Made by a program: the position numbers and the translations under genes
Assembly: GCF_019219075.1 (NCBI RefSeq)
Contig: NZ_JAHUWJ010000006.1
Span: 124,001-188,000, forward strand
DNA from: Chitinophaga sp. sic0106
GTDB taxonomy: Bacteria; Bacteroidota; Bacteroidia; Chitinophagales; Chitinophagaceae
DNA length: 64,000 nt
Direction: 5' to 3'
The notes under the pieces: model-generated
What the model saw: only the letters and a program-made list of their open reading frames with translations
Told to the model about the DNA's origin: nothing
Databases searched by the model: none
Shown here: piece after piece, positions 44,845 through 54,342 of the stretch
Layout: each line of letters opens with the position of its first letter
How positions within the stretch are numbered: the first letter of the stretch is position 1

Positions 44845-47800
44845 ATGGCTGCCCAACCGGTCAGCCAATTAATTATCAACCAAATTACCGTAGGTATGCC
44901 AGAAACTATTTTCAGGTCCGGACGTGCTATGCATGGATCTGTACGAACGCTAAGGAGCGGGTGTAATGTATTATTCCTTTTATTTTTTCTTTGCCTGAAA
45001 GGCATCTCCGTTTACGCACAATCCGTAACTATCTACGGAAAAGACCTGACCTTGCAACAGGTTTTTAAAGCCATTCAGCAGCAAACAGGATATGGCGTTC
45101 TAGCCAACCGCAATGTATATGACGCTGCCAAACCTGTTACACTGCAGGTTGTCAGCAAGCCTTTAAACGAATTGCTGGCGCAGATTGTAAGCGAGCAGCA
45201 ATTACAATATGTAATCAAAGGCAAAACGATTTTCATTTCAAAAAAAGTGAAAGCTACTAGTCAGGATGATAACATGGACATCACATCGCTTAGCGGGCAT
45301 ATAGTGGACTCTGCCGGAAAACCGCTTTCAGGCGCTTCCATCAGTAATAAAGCTACCCATAACCGTACTGTTTCCGGAGAAGATGGTGGGTTTAACCTCC
45401 AGGCAAAACGCGGCGACGTGCTGATCATACGTTTCATAGGGTATGATACCAAAGAACTGGTCATTGCTGATTCCAATAGCCTTGTCATCTCCCTAAAACC
45501 AACTGTAAATGACCTGAAAGAAATAGCAGTAGTAAACACCGGCTACCAGCTTATTAACCGCACCAACCTTACCGGATCAGTAGCAACCGTAGGCAGCGAG
45601 GAGCTGGAAAAACGCAATACTCAAAATATACTCCTGAACCTGGAAGGGCTGGTGCCCGGCTTGGTACAATACCGCGGCAATACTACCATCCGTGGCGTGA
45701 GCACCATACAGGCGAATGCAAATATACTGGTAGTGGTGGATGGTTTGCCTATCGAAGGGAGTATAGCAGATGTTAATCCATATGAGGTGGAGAGTGTAAC
45801 CGTTTTGAAAGACGCTGCCGCCGCCGCTATCTACGGAGCAAGAGCCTCTAACGGTGTGATTGTGGTGAATACCAAAAAAGCGAAAGCTAAAAACAAGACT
45901 ACAATAGAACTCTCTTCCAATTTAACGGTAACGGATAAACCGGATTACAGTTACCAAAGCTATATGACTCCTGCCCAGCAGGTGGACTGGGAATCGGAAT
46001 ACTACCACTGGTGGTTCGATGGCGGAAACGGTACCGTTTCCAACCCGGTTGGTAATTTTGAAAACAATGTGGCCAATGGTGCACCTGTTTCTCCCGTGCA
46101 ATACGCCTATTACCAATATAAAACCGGTAAAATCAATGCCGCACAGCTGGAGAGCCAGCTTGGCGATTACCGGAAAAATGATTTTGTAGCTCAGTATCGG
46201 GATCAGGCGCTGCTATCACAGGTCCTGCAACAATATAATCTTGCCTTACGCACCAACAATGGTAAATCGCACAATAGCCTGGTGGTAAATTATACCACCG
46301 ATAATACCGGCATCATTCATGCCTATAACCGGCAGATCAATCTATTTTATAAAGGTGCCTACAATATCGCTAAATGGCTGGACCTGGACTATGGCGTAAA
46401 TAGCGTGCTTGGAAAAGCAAGGGCACATAATAATGATTTTGCGACTACCCCATATTCCGTGCCTTCGTACTTCAATCTATTCAATGCGGATGGCACCCGT
46501 GCGCAATATTCCACCAACAGGTTTAATAGTTATAACACTATCATGGAAACCACACCGGGACTGTATTCGGGTACCTTTAATCATCTGGATGAACTGGAAA
46601 GAGATTTCGTAAATACTTCCACGCTCAACACCAGGTATTACCTAAATATGCATTTCAAAGTGCTAAGAGGCCTTTACATACAGCCAATGGTCCAGTACGA
46701 GGATTTGCGCCGCAATGTAAGCGCCTACTCCGAGGCAGAAAGTTATACGATGCGCTGGTTACAGGATGTGTACAGTACCCGCACAGGTGCTGCCGGCAAT
46801 TACAAGTACACTAATCTTTTGCCAAAAGGAGGGAAGCTGGCCACAGCTGATATTAAAAGTCCGAATTATACCGCCAGGCTGCAGGCCAACTACGATCGTG
46901 AATTTGGCAACCACGGGTTCATAGCCATTGCAGGTATGGAATTCAGACAAACACGGACATACGGAAACAATGGAGTGTTGCTGGGCTACGACGATCAGTT
47001 GCAGACGCAGTCGACCCAAAGTGTAAACTTTGGCAATCTGTATAACCTCAATACGGGCACCTTCTGGAACCCAAGCTATCCGGTACGGCAATATCATTTT
47101 AATGAAATTGCGGACATGAGCCTGCTACGTGATGAGTTGCACCGGTTTGCTTCCGGCTATGCCAATCTCACCTACACATATGATAGAAAATACAATCTCT
47201 TCGGTTCATTAAGAAAAGACTATGCAGACCTGTTTGGCGGCGATGAAAAATACCGTGGACGCCCCCTGTGGTCCGTTGGCGCATCCTGGGTAGCCTCTGA
47301 AGCAGCATTCCTGAAAAACATGGTGAACCTGGACTACCTGAAGCTACGCACTACTTATGGCCTCACCGGAAATATCCGCAATGTGACCGCAGTGCTGGCA
47401 GCCACTACTGGTGTAAATAACATTACCCAACTGCCGAATGCCACGGTCACTAACCCCCCGAACCCAAAGTTGAGATGGGAAAAAACAGCGACTACTAATA
47501 TCGGCTTGGACTTCAGCTGGTGGCAGCAGCGGCTGCGAGGTTCGCTTGACTGGTACCTCAGAAAAGGCACTGATTTATTCGCACAGAAGCGCCTCGACCC
47601 GTCGGAAGGTTTTACCTCCATGGTGATTAATAATGCGAGCATGACCAATCACGGTATTGAACTGAATTTAGGATACGATTGGTTTAGGCCCTCAAGCGCC
47701 GGCGGTTTCAGATGGTCCTCCCAGGTAACAGGTAGCTGGAATAAAAATAAAATTACCGCAGTAGATGAGCTGACCCGTAACCCGCTGACATTGGCTGGTG

Positions 47801-48444
47801 GCGGTTCCTACCGGGTGGGTTATCCGGTTCACTCCCTGTTCTCCTTCAGGTTTGCAGGGTTGGATACCAATGGAGTGCCACAGTGGTATGATGCTAAAGG
47901 AGCGCCTAGCAAAGCATCCCTGGGTGCCAATGATGCCGATGCTATTGAATACTCTGGTAGTGCTGATCCGATATTGAATTTAGGCTTCAACAACGACATC
48001 TCCTATAAAGGTATCAGTCTGAATATTTTTGCGGTGTATTATGGTGGGCACTACTATAGAGCCCGTCCTGTTCCAACACCGTATCCATATGCGAACTATG
48101 GGCCAATGCCAACATATCTGCTGAACAGCTGGACGCCCACTAATACCAATACTGATGTTCCGGGAAGCGGCCAATATTATCAGGTGCCTATTACCAACCA
48201 ATATTATTATAGCAATAACCTGGTGCGGCCGGCCGACTTCATAAAAATCAGGAACATCGTGCTCGGCTATACGCTGCCAGCCACAGTTGCGTCTAAAATC
48301 AGGGCCACCAGCCTCAAGATGAGGGCACAGATAAACAATCCTGGTGCTATCTGGATCAAACAAAAAGATGTGCATGTAGACCCTGAAACCGGCGCTGCTC
48401 CGATTCCTGCGTCTTTTGTTTTTGGTATCAATGCTAATTTCTAA
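44845..48444 (+). CDS. SusC/RagA-family TonB-dependent receptor with STN domain (locus 2)
   Basis: 1199 residues from the ATG at 44845; starts at 44896 or 44929 are possible, all keeping the hydrophobic core NVLFLLFFLCLKGISVYA|Q. STN domain about 60-135 (LTLQQVFKAIQQQTGYGVLANRN), carboxypeptidase-like domain about 148-215 (SGHIVDSAGKPLSGASISN), plug about 230-350 (LNLEGLVPGLVQY, TIRGVSTIQANANILVVVDG, LKDAAAAAIYGARASNGV), then the barrel to the C-terminal Phe (NANF). Import of an unknown substrate with the adjacent SusD. Unlike the other two loci, its gap after fecR is only 51 bases and has no antisense terminator. Confidence 0.93.
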   Translation: MAAQPVSQLIINQITVGMPETIFRSGRAMHGSVRTLRSGCNVLFLLFFLCLKGISVYAQSVTIYGKDLTLQQVFKAIQQQTGYGVLANRNVYDAAKPVTLQVVSKPLNELLAQIVSEQQLQYVIKGKTIFISKKVKATSQDDNMDITSLSGHIVDSAGKPLSGASISNKATHNRTVSGEDGGFNLQAKRGDVLIIRFIGYDTKELVIADSNSLVISLKPTVNDLKEIAVVNTGYQLINRTNLTGSVATVGSEELEKRNTQNILLNLEGLVPGLVQYRGNTTIRGVSTIQANANILVVVDGLPIEGSIADVNPYEVESVTVLKDAAAAAIYGARASNGVIVVNTKKAKAKNKTTIELSSNLTVTDKPDYSYQSYMTPAQQVDWESEYYHWWFDGGNGTVSNPVGNFENNVANGAPVSPVQYAYYQYKTGKINAAQLESQLGDYRKNDFVAQYRDQALLSQVLQQYNLALRTNNGKSHNSLVVNYTTDNTGIIHAYNRQINLFYKGAYNIAKWLDLDYGVNSVLGKARAHNNDFATTPYSVPSYFNLFNADGTRAQYSTNRFNSYNTIMETTPGLYSGTFNHLDELERDFVNTSTLNTRYYLNMHFKVLRGLYIQPMVQYEDLRRNVSAYSEAESYTMRWLQDVYSTRTGAAGNYKYTNLLPKGGKLATADIKSPNYTARLQANYDREFGNHGFIAIAGMEFRQTRTYGNNGVLLGYDDQLQTQSTQSVNFGNLYNLNTGTFWNPSYPVRQYHFNEIADMSLLRDELHRFASGYANLTYTYDRKYNLFGSLRKDYADLFGGDEKYRGRPLWSVGASWVASEAAFLKNMVNLDYLKLRTTYGLTGNIRNVTAVLAATTGVNNITQLPNATVTNPPNPKLRWEKTATTNIGLDFSWWQQRLRGSLDWYLRKGTDLFAQKRLDPSEGFTSMVINNASMTNHGIELNLGYDWFRPSSAGGFRWSSQVTGSWNKNKITAVDELTRNPLTLAGGGSYRVGYPVHSLFSFRFAGLDTNGVPQWYDAKGAPSKASLGANDADAIEYSGSADPILNLGFNNDISYKGISLNIFAVYYGGHYYRARPVPTPYPYANYGPMPTYLLNSWTPTNTNTDVPGSGQYYQVPITNQYYYSNNLVRPADFIKIRNIVLGYTLPATVASKIRATSLKMRAQINNPGAIWIKQKDVHVDPETGAAPIPASFVFGINANF

Positions 48445-48455
48445 TTCAAGTATTT

Positions 48456-49859
48456 ATGAGAAGTTCTATATACCTGCTGGCAATGGCTATTTTCCTGCTG
48501 GCTGTGGGCGGATGTAAGAAGTATACAGATATTACACCTAAAGGCCAGAACCTGCTGAACAGAGCTACGGACCTGGATCTGCTGCTAAATGTAAACTATT
48601 CGGGTACGCCCTTTACTGCGATGAAGCAGGCGCTGCTCGACAATGATATGTACCTGCAGGCCATCAATGTACCCAATACCATTTCCTCCAATGTGCAAAC
48701 GATGAATAAGATCCTGCTGACGTATGACGAGTCGGCTGACAGGGCCGCCTTAACCCTTACCGACGGGCCTTATGAAGGCTTGTACCGCCTCATTTCTACC
48801 GTCGCCAATATTGTGCTGGCCAATGCGGATAAGGCCAGCGGCGACCCGCAGCTGCTAAAGCAGCTAAAAGCAGAAGCACACATTCTTCGTGCTTACTCAC
48901 ATTACCTGTTGGTAAATATTTATGCAAAGGCCTATGATCCGGCTTCAGCAGCCATGGATGGTGGTGTGCCCTATGTGAAGGATATCGATTTTGAGTCGGT
49001 AAATAACAAGAATACCGTCAAAGAAGTATATGATAATTTATTGGGAGATGTAGATGCTGCGTTGGCAATGGACGCATTGCCGGACCAGCCCAAAAATGGG
49101 ATGCGCATTGGAAAAGCATTTGCCTACGCGGTGAAAGCAAAAGTACTGCTATCCATGCGTAACTATCCGGCAGCGCTGGAAGCAGTGAAGGAAGCGCTGA
49201 AATATAACAGTACATTGGAAGATCACCGCACATTGCTGGCAATGCCTAAAGCCGCTAGGGTACCGGTTCGCAGTGGTATCAGCGCCGCTGATAATTTATT
49301 TTATGCAACGGATAACAGCTTTTCACCTACTACGTTTACCCCTACTTATGAGATCCTGCGGGACTGGTATGAACCGGGTAATATCATCAAAGATTCTTCC
49401 CTTGTATATAATTACGACATCGGGTATCTATACGTGGGCTTAGCCAATATTCCCGGCTGGATTGCACCTGCTTATGAGAGTAATATGGCTGGCATGACTA
49501 CTTCCGACCTGGTACTGATGAAAGCAGAATGCCTGATCCGTACCAATCAGGTAGCCGAAGGAATGGCGGAGGTAAACAGTATACGCATCCGCCGGATATC
49601 TCCATATATTCCGCTGAGCGCCACGGATGAAGCCCAGGGAATGAAATACTTGCAGCAAACGTCTCGGATTGAATTCCTCTATACCATGCGCAATTTCATC
49701 AACCTGAAAAGATGGAACCGAGAAGGAAAATATGCAGCAGTCATTACCAGGACGCTTAACGGTGTTACCTATCAGCTTACACCGGATTCTAAGTTGTGGA
49801 TATTCCCTTTCCCGCAGAGCGCTACACAGTTTAATGCTTCACTCACACAAAACTATTAA
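48456..49859 (+). CDS. SusD/RagB-family nutrient-binding lipoprotein (locus 2)
   Basis: 467 residues. Lipoprotein signal ending LLAVGGC with Cys20, then KKYTDITPKGQNLLN, the usual SusD mature start. Helical SusD elements: LRAYSHYLLVNIYAKAYDP at about 148-166 (the classical R-x-h-x-h-x-x-L-V-x-x-Y helix), GGVPYVKDID, NTVKEVYDNLLGDVDAAL and a C-terminal region with EFLYTMRNFINLKRWN. It binds the substrate on top of SusC. 11 bases after susC and 19 bases before the thioredoxin-fold gene, so one transcript. Confidence 0.93.
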   Translation: MRSSIYLLAMAIFLLAVGGCKKYTDITPKGQNLLNRATDLDLLLNVNYSGTPFTAMKQALLDNDMYLQAINVPNTISSNVQTMNKILLTYDESADRAALTLTDGPYEGLYRLISTVANIVLANADKASGDPQLLKQLKAEAHILRAYSHYLLVNIYAKAYDPASAAMDGGVPYVKDIDFESVNNKNTVKEVYDNLLGDVDAALAMDALPDQPKNGMRIGKAFAYAVKAKVLLSMRNYPAALEAVKEALKYNSTLEDHRTLLAMPKAARVPVRSGISAADNLFYATDNSFSPTTFTPTYEILRDWYEPGNIIKDSSLVYNYDIGYLYVGLANIPGWIAPAYESNMAGMTTSDLVLMKAECLIRTNQVAEGMAEVNSIRIRRISPYIPLSATDEAQGMKYLQQTSRIEFLYTMRNFINLKRWNREGKYAAVITRTLNGVTYQLTPDSKLWIFPFPQSATQFNASLTQNY

Positions 49860-49878
49860 CCAACAAAAACTGACTATT

Positions 49879-50994
49879 ATGCAAAAGTCGAAAATAGCCG
49901 GATTACTACTGCTCTCTGTGTTTTTTTGTATAGGTATTACCGCAGGCCAAACCAATGGAAAACTTTCAATCGGCGATGCTGCACCAGCACTTAAATACTC
50001 CAAATGGATCAAAGGGAAACCGGTGAAATCCTTTACCGGTGATCAACTGTATGTGCTTGAATTCTGGGCTACCTGGTGTGGCCCATGTAAGGCTGCTATG
50101 CCGCACCTGACTAAGTTACAAGGGGATTATAAAGGCAAAGTTACCTTCATTGGTGTGAATGTGTGGGAGAAGGTACCGGTAGATAAGCCATATGCCTCCT
50201 CCTTGCCCATGGTAGAGAAATTTGTGAAAGGAAATGATGCTAACATGAAATACTCCGTTATAGCTGATAACAATGAGCAATTTATGGGAAACAACTGGCT
50301 CAAGGCTGCCGGTGAAAATGGTATTCCTTCCACGTTTCTTGTAAAAAATAACCAGATACTTTGGATTGGTCATCCTAACTCACTGGATTCCATCTTGCCG
50401 GCGATTTTAAACGGAACTTATGATATGACTGCGTTCAAGGCTTCCTTTGATAAAAGTGCAGAAACTGGCAGAAATGCAATGGTTGCTGTGCAGGCGCTGT
50501 TGAAACCAATTCAGGACGCTATTGGCGCAAAAGATTATACCACCGCCCTGCAATTAATTGAAAAGTCGATAGCCGAAAATGCGCAGCGAAAAATAATGAT
50601 GGAAATGATGAAGTTTGACGTACTGTTAAACCACATAGATCAGCAAAAGGGAATCGCATATGCAGAAGAAATCCAAAAAACTAACCATTCACTGGCATCA
50701 GTTGCCTTAGGTGCGATCTACAATAAAGATGGGTTTGATAAAGCCATTTACATCTGGGCTGCTAAAAATTATCAAGCCCAAAATCCTGGCGGCGGCAACC
50801 CGGTAGTGTATCACGCCCTGGCATCCTGCTATGCGAAAGGTGGCGATTTTACGAAAGCGGTTTCGTTAGAGAAACAGGCGGTGGAAGAAGCGCGTACTGC
50901 ACTGGAGAAAGGAGAGATGGTAGGATCCATCATGGACTATACTGTAAAGGAATATGAGCAGGCGTTGAAAGACTATCAACAAAAAGCGCAGTAA
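49879..50994 (+). CDS. TlpA-like thioredoxin-fold protein with helical C-terminal extension
   Basis: 371 residues from the ATG at 49879, 19 bases after susD; longer frames start inside susD and lack a signal peptide. Signal peptide MQKSKIAGLLLLSVFFCIGITA|GQ. The thioredoxin domain at about 25-180 has the active site FWATWCGPC (about 63-71) and the cis-Pro in NGIPSTFLV. The C-terminal 180 residues are helical and TPR-like (DYTTALQLIEKSI, VVYHALASCYAKGGDFTKAVSLEKQAVEEA). It should reduce or isomerise disulfides in the periplasm. Its place in a SusCD operon suggests it acts on the imported material or on the receptor. Confidence 0.9.
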   Translation: MQKSKIAGLLLLSVFFCIGITAGQTNGKLSIGDAAPALKYSKWIKGKPVKSFTGDQLYVLEFWATWCGPCKAAMPHLTKLQGDYKGKVTFIGVNVWEKVPVDKPYASSLPMVEKFVKGNDANMKYSVIADNNEQFMGNNWLKAAGENGIPSTFLVKNNQILWIGHPNSLDSILPAILNGTYDMTAFKASFDKSAETGRNAMVAVQALLKPIQDAIGAKDYTTALQLIEKSIAENAQRKIMMEMMKFDVLLNHIDQQKGIAYAEEIQKTNHSLASVALGAIYNKDGFDKAIYIWAAKNYQAQNPGGGNPVVYHALASCYAKGGDFTKAVSLEKQAVEEARTALEKGEMVGSIMDYTVKEYEQALKDYQQKAQ

Positions 50995-51095
50995 AATGAA
51001 AACGGCATCACGTTAGCAGGGAACTAGATATAAAAAATACGGTTGCGATTAAGAATCTGGTCATCGTTGAATCGTACAAAAGTTATAGGTGGTAA

Positions 51096-52289
51096 TTATT
51101 TTTTCTTCTTCCTTTTGCCCCACCAGATATAGAACCCGGTTACGGGCAGGGAGGCGGTGATGAGTGCTGCCAGGAATATCACGGTGCGCAGTGGCAAACC
51201 GCCAATGCCGCCGGTATGCACGTCGTAGGTGAGCCTGTTGGCTAGTTCGCCGCCATTTACATCCTTGTATTTCCCCCGAGGGCCGTCTGGTAAGGCGGTT
51301 CCAGTTTGCTGGTCAAAGCTGAGGTAGTCGGCATTGAAGTTCCTTTTTTCCTCCGGGAAGTAACGAACCGTAACTACCGCTTTTGGGTTGGCAGGCAGCA
51401 GAAACTGTGTTCTGCCGGTGTAGATGTTGTACTGGCGGCGTATCTGCACGTCTATGCTGTCCAGCGGGCTCGCTACCGCCGGCAGGCTGCTGGCTGCTTT
51501 TTCTTGCTGCTCCGGGTATTGCTTACCACCGCTGAAAATGAAGTATTCAGCATTGCGTACCGCATCGAAACCCCACACCAGGCCGGTGGCCACTACAAAA
51601 ATCATGATCCAGCTGGCGTAAAAGCCCAGCACATTGTGCAGGTCGTAGTTGAGGCGTTTAGGGGAGGCATCCAGTTTTATGGCCAGACTTTGTTTGCGGG
51701 TAGCTTTGCTCCACTTCTTAGGCCACCACAGTATGAGTCCGGAGAGGATGATAATACCGAATATCAGTGCCGCATACACGACGATGTAATGTCCTACCGG
51801 GTCAGGCAGCCAGAGGTGCATATGTCCGTTCAGTACCTGGCGGAAAAAATCCCGGTCCATGTCCTTCACCCGTATTACCTGTCCAGTATACTGGTTGATA
51901 TACACGATATAGTAGTAACCTTTCTTTTTATCATTGAAGCTGATAGCCGCGGAGCGGTCGGCGCCGGCGAGCGTAATGCGACTCACGCGCTTACCAGGCA
52001 GCTGGCTTTCGGCAATAGTTTTCAGTTTGGATACCGGCAGCACCGGGGTGGAGGCTTTTTCCACAAAGAGGTAGGGCTGGAAGGCGTCACTTAGTTCCGG
52101 CTGGAAGGCGTAGATGGCGCCGGTAAGGGCTACGATCATGATCACCAGTCCGGAGGCTAGTCCGAGCCACAGATGCAATACTGCGGCGAGCCGGCGAAGA
52201 AATGACGGCTTCTTTGCTTTTTTAATATTGGATTTTCCCTTACTGGTGGTGGTTTCCTGCTGTACAACAGTATCCCCGGTTATAGGCAT
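51096..52289 (-). CDS. PepSY-associated transmembrane protein
   Basis: 397 residues, ATG start. Four membrane helices at about 35-60, 165-190, 220-245 and 368-392, with periplasmic PepSY-like domains between. Conserved histidines in the membrane parts (LHLWLGLASG, GHMHLWLPDPVGH, DLHNVLGFYASW, DVHTGGIGG) are typical of the PepSY_TM family, in which members are linked to iron-siderophore reduction. The substrate here is not known. Basic N- and C-termini (KKAKK, KRKKKK) are cytoplasmic. Monocistronic, facing the TlpA-like gene. Confidence 0.88.
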   Translation of the reverse strand: MPITGDTVVQQETTTSKGKSNIKKAKKPSFLRRLAAVLHLWLGLASGLVIMIVALTGAIYAFQPELSDAFQPYLFVEKASTPVLPVSKLKTIAESQLPGKRVSRITLAGADRSAAISFNDKKKGYYYIVYINQYTGQVIRVKDMDRDFFRQVLNGHMHLWLPDPVGHYIVVYAALIFGIIILSGLILWWPKKWSKATRKQSLAIKLDASPKRLNYDLHNVLGFYASWIMIFVVATGLVWGFDAVRNAEYFIFSGGKQYPEQQEKAASSLPAVASPLDSIDVQIRRQYNIYTGRTQFLLPANPKAVVTVRYFPEEKRNFNADYLSFDQQTGTALPDGPRGKYKDVNGGELANRLTYDVHTGGIGGLPLRTVIFLAALITASLPVTGFYIWWGKRKKKK

Positions 52290-52385
52290 GCGCGTAGTTT
52301 TCAGGGCGCAAAGATGTTATATATATAGGGAAGTTGTTTTTGAAATAGGGAAAAGTAATGATCGTAAGCGGAAAAATTTGGGGGT

Positions 52386-52802
52386 TTATGGGGTTGGGTT
52401 GGATTCCAGCGCAAGGATTGGCATGATGGCGTGATGTAAAGTGGTACCTTTTAATTGACTGAATAAGATGCCCCTGGCGGTAGCAATAGAAATTCTGTTA
52501 AGGGATGCGTTCAGATGATGGTCAATGATGGCCTCTCCTTGTTTTCCCTGCTTTACAGCCTTGTCAAAAGATGGGACCTCAAAGCCACAGGCAATTTTTA
52601 GGTGAGCTAATTTAGCGGAAGACTTGATGTTGAGCAGTTGAATGGAGACGATGTTTATTATCAGGCTTTTTTCCTGCCTGGCCTTTTGTTCCTGCTCAAT
52701 ATCAAATCTAATGCTGTCAACGTCCGCAGCAATATTATATTCAGTAAAAGAAAATGCCAGTATTTCTATTCCCTGTAAATGGAAATTGAGATGTTTTGTC
52801 AT
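52386..52802 (-). CDS. SecB-like chaperone, third gene of a TAC module
   Basis: 138 residues, ATG start 15 bases after the antitoxin gene. No signal peptide. The C-terminal part, ISIATARGILFSQLKGTTLHHAIMP at about 104-128, has the shape of the SecB family core (helix with RG, then S-x-x-x-G-T and a final Pro strand); the N-terminal half is four-strand beta-like with EYNIAADVDSIRFDIE. SecB-like chaperones of TAC systems keep an aggregation-prone antitoxin folded. The assignment rests on this short pattern plus the gene order toxin-antitoxin-chaperone, so it is likely but not certain. Confidence 0.55.
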   Translation of the reverse strand: MTKHLNFHLQGIEILAFSFTEYNIAADVDSIRFDIEQEQKARQEKSLIINIVSIQLLNIKSSAKLAHLKIACGFEVPSFDKAVKQGKQGEAIIDHHLNASLNRISIATARGILFSQLKGTTLHHAIMPILALESNPTP

Positions 52803-52817
52803 ACAAAGGGCAGTTGA

Positions 52818-53267
52818 TTATTTATAGGAAGTGGATTTATAAGAGTGATGCTCGTCTACTACTGTTTGCAAGGGTTGTGTTAATTCTTCTTTTAATGAAG
52901 CTGAGTTCAGGTTTACAACGATATCATAAGTAAATGTTAGTTTACTTGCTTTTTTTCCACGTAATTTTTCTTCCAGAGAAATATTCAGGAGATCAATATC
53001 AAGTGCCTGTCCAATTTCTATCAGGGTGTCGACCGTGAAATTATGAGTGCCGCTTAAATATTTGGATATAATTGATGGGCTGTTTATATCCAGCGCCTTC
53101 ATCAGGTCGATCTGTTTCCATCCTTTTTTTTTCATTGCGAAGCCAATCTTTGCGGCGATTCCCATTTTGTAATCTACTTTTTCCTGTTCAGCAGGAGTAA
53201 TCTTGCCAACCAGGTCCTCCAGTAATTCACTGTGGTGTTTTTTTCCGATGTCTTCAAATTTTTTCAT
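52818..53267 (-). CDS. HigA-like XRE-family antitoxin with C-terminal extension
   Basis: 149 residues. An N-terminal acidic segment (1-30) is followed by a Cro/C1-type helix-turn-helix at about 38-95 (IGFAMKKKGWKQIDLMKALDI, then PSIISKYLSGTHNFTVDTL). After it, about 50 residues (KLTFTYDIVVNLNSASL and a polar tail) are beyond what a minimal HigA needs; in known TAC systems such a tail is the chaperone-dependence (ChAD) element. It lies between the toxin gene (33-base gap) and the SecB-like gene (15-base gap). It should bind the inverted repeat at 53769-53827 and repress the module. Confidence 0.82.
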   Translation of the reverse strand: MKKFEDIGKKHHSELLEDLVGKITPAEQEKVDYKMGIAAKIGFAMKKKGWKQIDLMKALDINSPSIISKYLSGTHNFTVDTLIEIGQALDIDLLNISLEEKLRGKKASKLTFTYDIVVNLNSASLKEELTQPLQTVVDEHHSYKSTSYK

Positions 53268-53300
53268 AGAAAATGAAATTAATTAGATATTAGAGTAAGG

Positions 53301-53774
53301 TTACACTTCTAGTGTAAGCTTGTTTGTGCTTATAAAGAGCTTGTTCGTTTTTATTTTTTCTCTGATGATAGCGGAGTATCGCATCATTTCGTGTACCTCA
53401 CGGCTCAAACGTATATTGTCTTGCCATGCCCTTGTATTTTTTGCTTTATATCCTCCATTCCCTAGAATTACTATTTGTTTACTAAGCCTTATGCAGTATA
53501 GCCTAAGGTTTACATTAGGTTTGTCGTAAATGGCACAAACGCGGTCATCTATCTCCAGCCCTTCATCGACTTTAAAAAAACTATAGGCCGCACCATGTTT
53601 AGTACCCATACTTTTAAGTCTCGCAATAATATCCAACAGTTCGCATTCAAATTCGCTAATATGTTCCTTTAAAAAATGTTCAAAAAAAGTCCCTTCCTTC
53701 TCATTTGTGGCAATCGTGTAAAAAGAAGCCATCTCGCCTGAAATTTGGGTTAAGTAAACAAGTCTTGCTTTCAC
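53301..53774 (-). CDS. RelE/HigB-like toxin
   Basis: 157 residues from GTG 53774; an ATG at 53732 gives 143 residues and is possible. The central pattern of the HigB/RelE-superfamily mRNA interferases is visible at about 78-115: a strand (DRVCAIYDKPNVNLRLYCIR), SKQIVILGNGGYKAK, and the following helix. Usually these end with a short helical tail; here about 40 extra residues follow. Toxin before antitoxin is the HigBA order. An mRNA-cutting toxin is the expected activity; no catalytic residue could be assigned with confidence. Confidence 0.7.
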   Translation of the reverse strand: MKARLVYLTQISGEMASFYTIATNEKEGTFFEHFLKEHISEFECELLDIIARLKSMGTKHGAAYSFFKVDEGLEIDDRVCAIYDKPNVNLRLYCIRLSKQIVILGNGGYKAKNTRAWQDNIRLSREVHEMMRYSAIIREKIKTNKLFISTNKLTLEV

Positions 53775-53827
53775 TTTTAAAGTAACATTTAATAAAGTTA
53801 AAGATAAAAGTTCTATTAAAAGTGAAA
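53769..53827. promoter_or_regulatory. Inverted repeat upstream of the toxin gene, probable TAC operator
   Basis: TTTCACTTTTAA (53769-53780) and its exact reverse complement TTAAAAGTGAAA (53816-53827), 35 bases apart. The left arm covers the possible GTG start at 53774, which favours the ATG at 53732 or a site at the very 5' end of the gene. HTH antitoxins of this kind repress their own operons through such repeats. Confidence 0.6.
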
Positions 53828-54003
53828 TTAATGATTTTTATTGATTCCTTTTTCATGTAGCAGTGATTTTTTTATTTTTTTGAAAGGAGGGTAAATAGTA
53901 TGTGACCCGCCTGGCCACTGACCTGACGAGTATTGTGGAAATGAAACGGAAAGCATGAACCCTTTTCAAAACACACGTGTTAACCAATTCAAAACCACTT
54001 TTC

Positions 54004-54342
54004 ATGATTGAGTTAGCATCTTTCTACGACAACCTGCATTATGAAGATGGAGAAAAGCCGGCAGTGAAAACCATGATCAAAAGCCCGCTGGCAAAAGAAA
54101 TACGCCTGCTGTTTCGGGACGGGCAGGTCATGCATGCGCACAAAGCGCCACATCCGATTGTGGTGCAGGTGATGGAGGGCGCCATCGATTTTGGCGTGGA
54201 AGGAGAGCGGTATGTGCTCAAAAAAGGAATGATGATTGTGCTCGACAGCAATGTGCCACACGACCTGATAGCACTGGAGGAAAGTATGGTGCGGCTCAGC
54301 CTGAACTTACAGGATCAGGACAGCAGGGTGCACCAGGTGTGA
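54004..54342 (+). CDS. Cupin-domain protein
   Basis: 112 residues from the ATG at 54004 (a GTG frame from 53977 would add nine). A single cupin barrel: VMHAHKAPHPIVVQVMEGAIDFGVEGE has the H-x-H-like and P-x-x-x-x-x-x-G-x-hydrophobic pattern of motif 1, and GMMIVLDSNVPHDLIALEES is motif 2 with P-H. The conserved His residues suggest a metal site. Role unknown: small cupins serve as isomerases, dioxygenases or ligand sensors. It ends next to the convergent zinc-finger gene; their stop codons abut in TGATCA. Confidence 0.8.
   Translation: MIELASFYDNLHYEDGEKPAVKTMIKSPLAKEIRLLFRDGQVMHAHKAPHPIVVQVMEGAIDFGVEGERYVLKKGMMIVLDSNVPHDLIALEESMVRLSLNLQDQDSRVHQV

Noticed and set aside
44794-44895. A third antisense terminator in the locus-2 fecR-susC gap
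   Set aside because: Only a 5-base stem (GGCTG/CAGCC) without a T tract on either strand is present.
53881-53905. A good ribosome-binding site (AGGAGG) before ATG at 53900
   Set aside because: The ATG is followed directly by TGA, so no protein is made; probably a remnant or chance.
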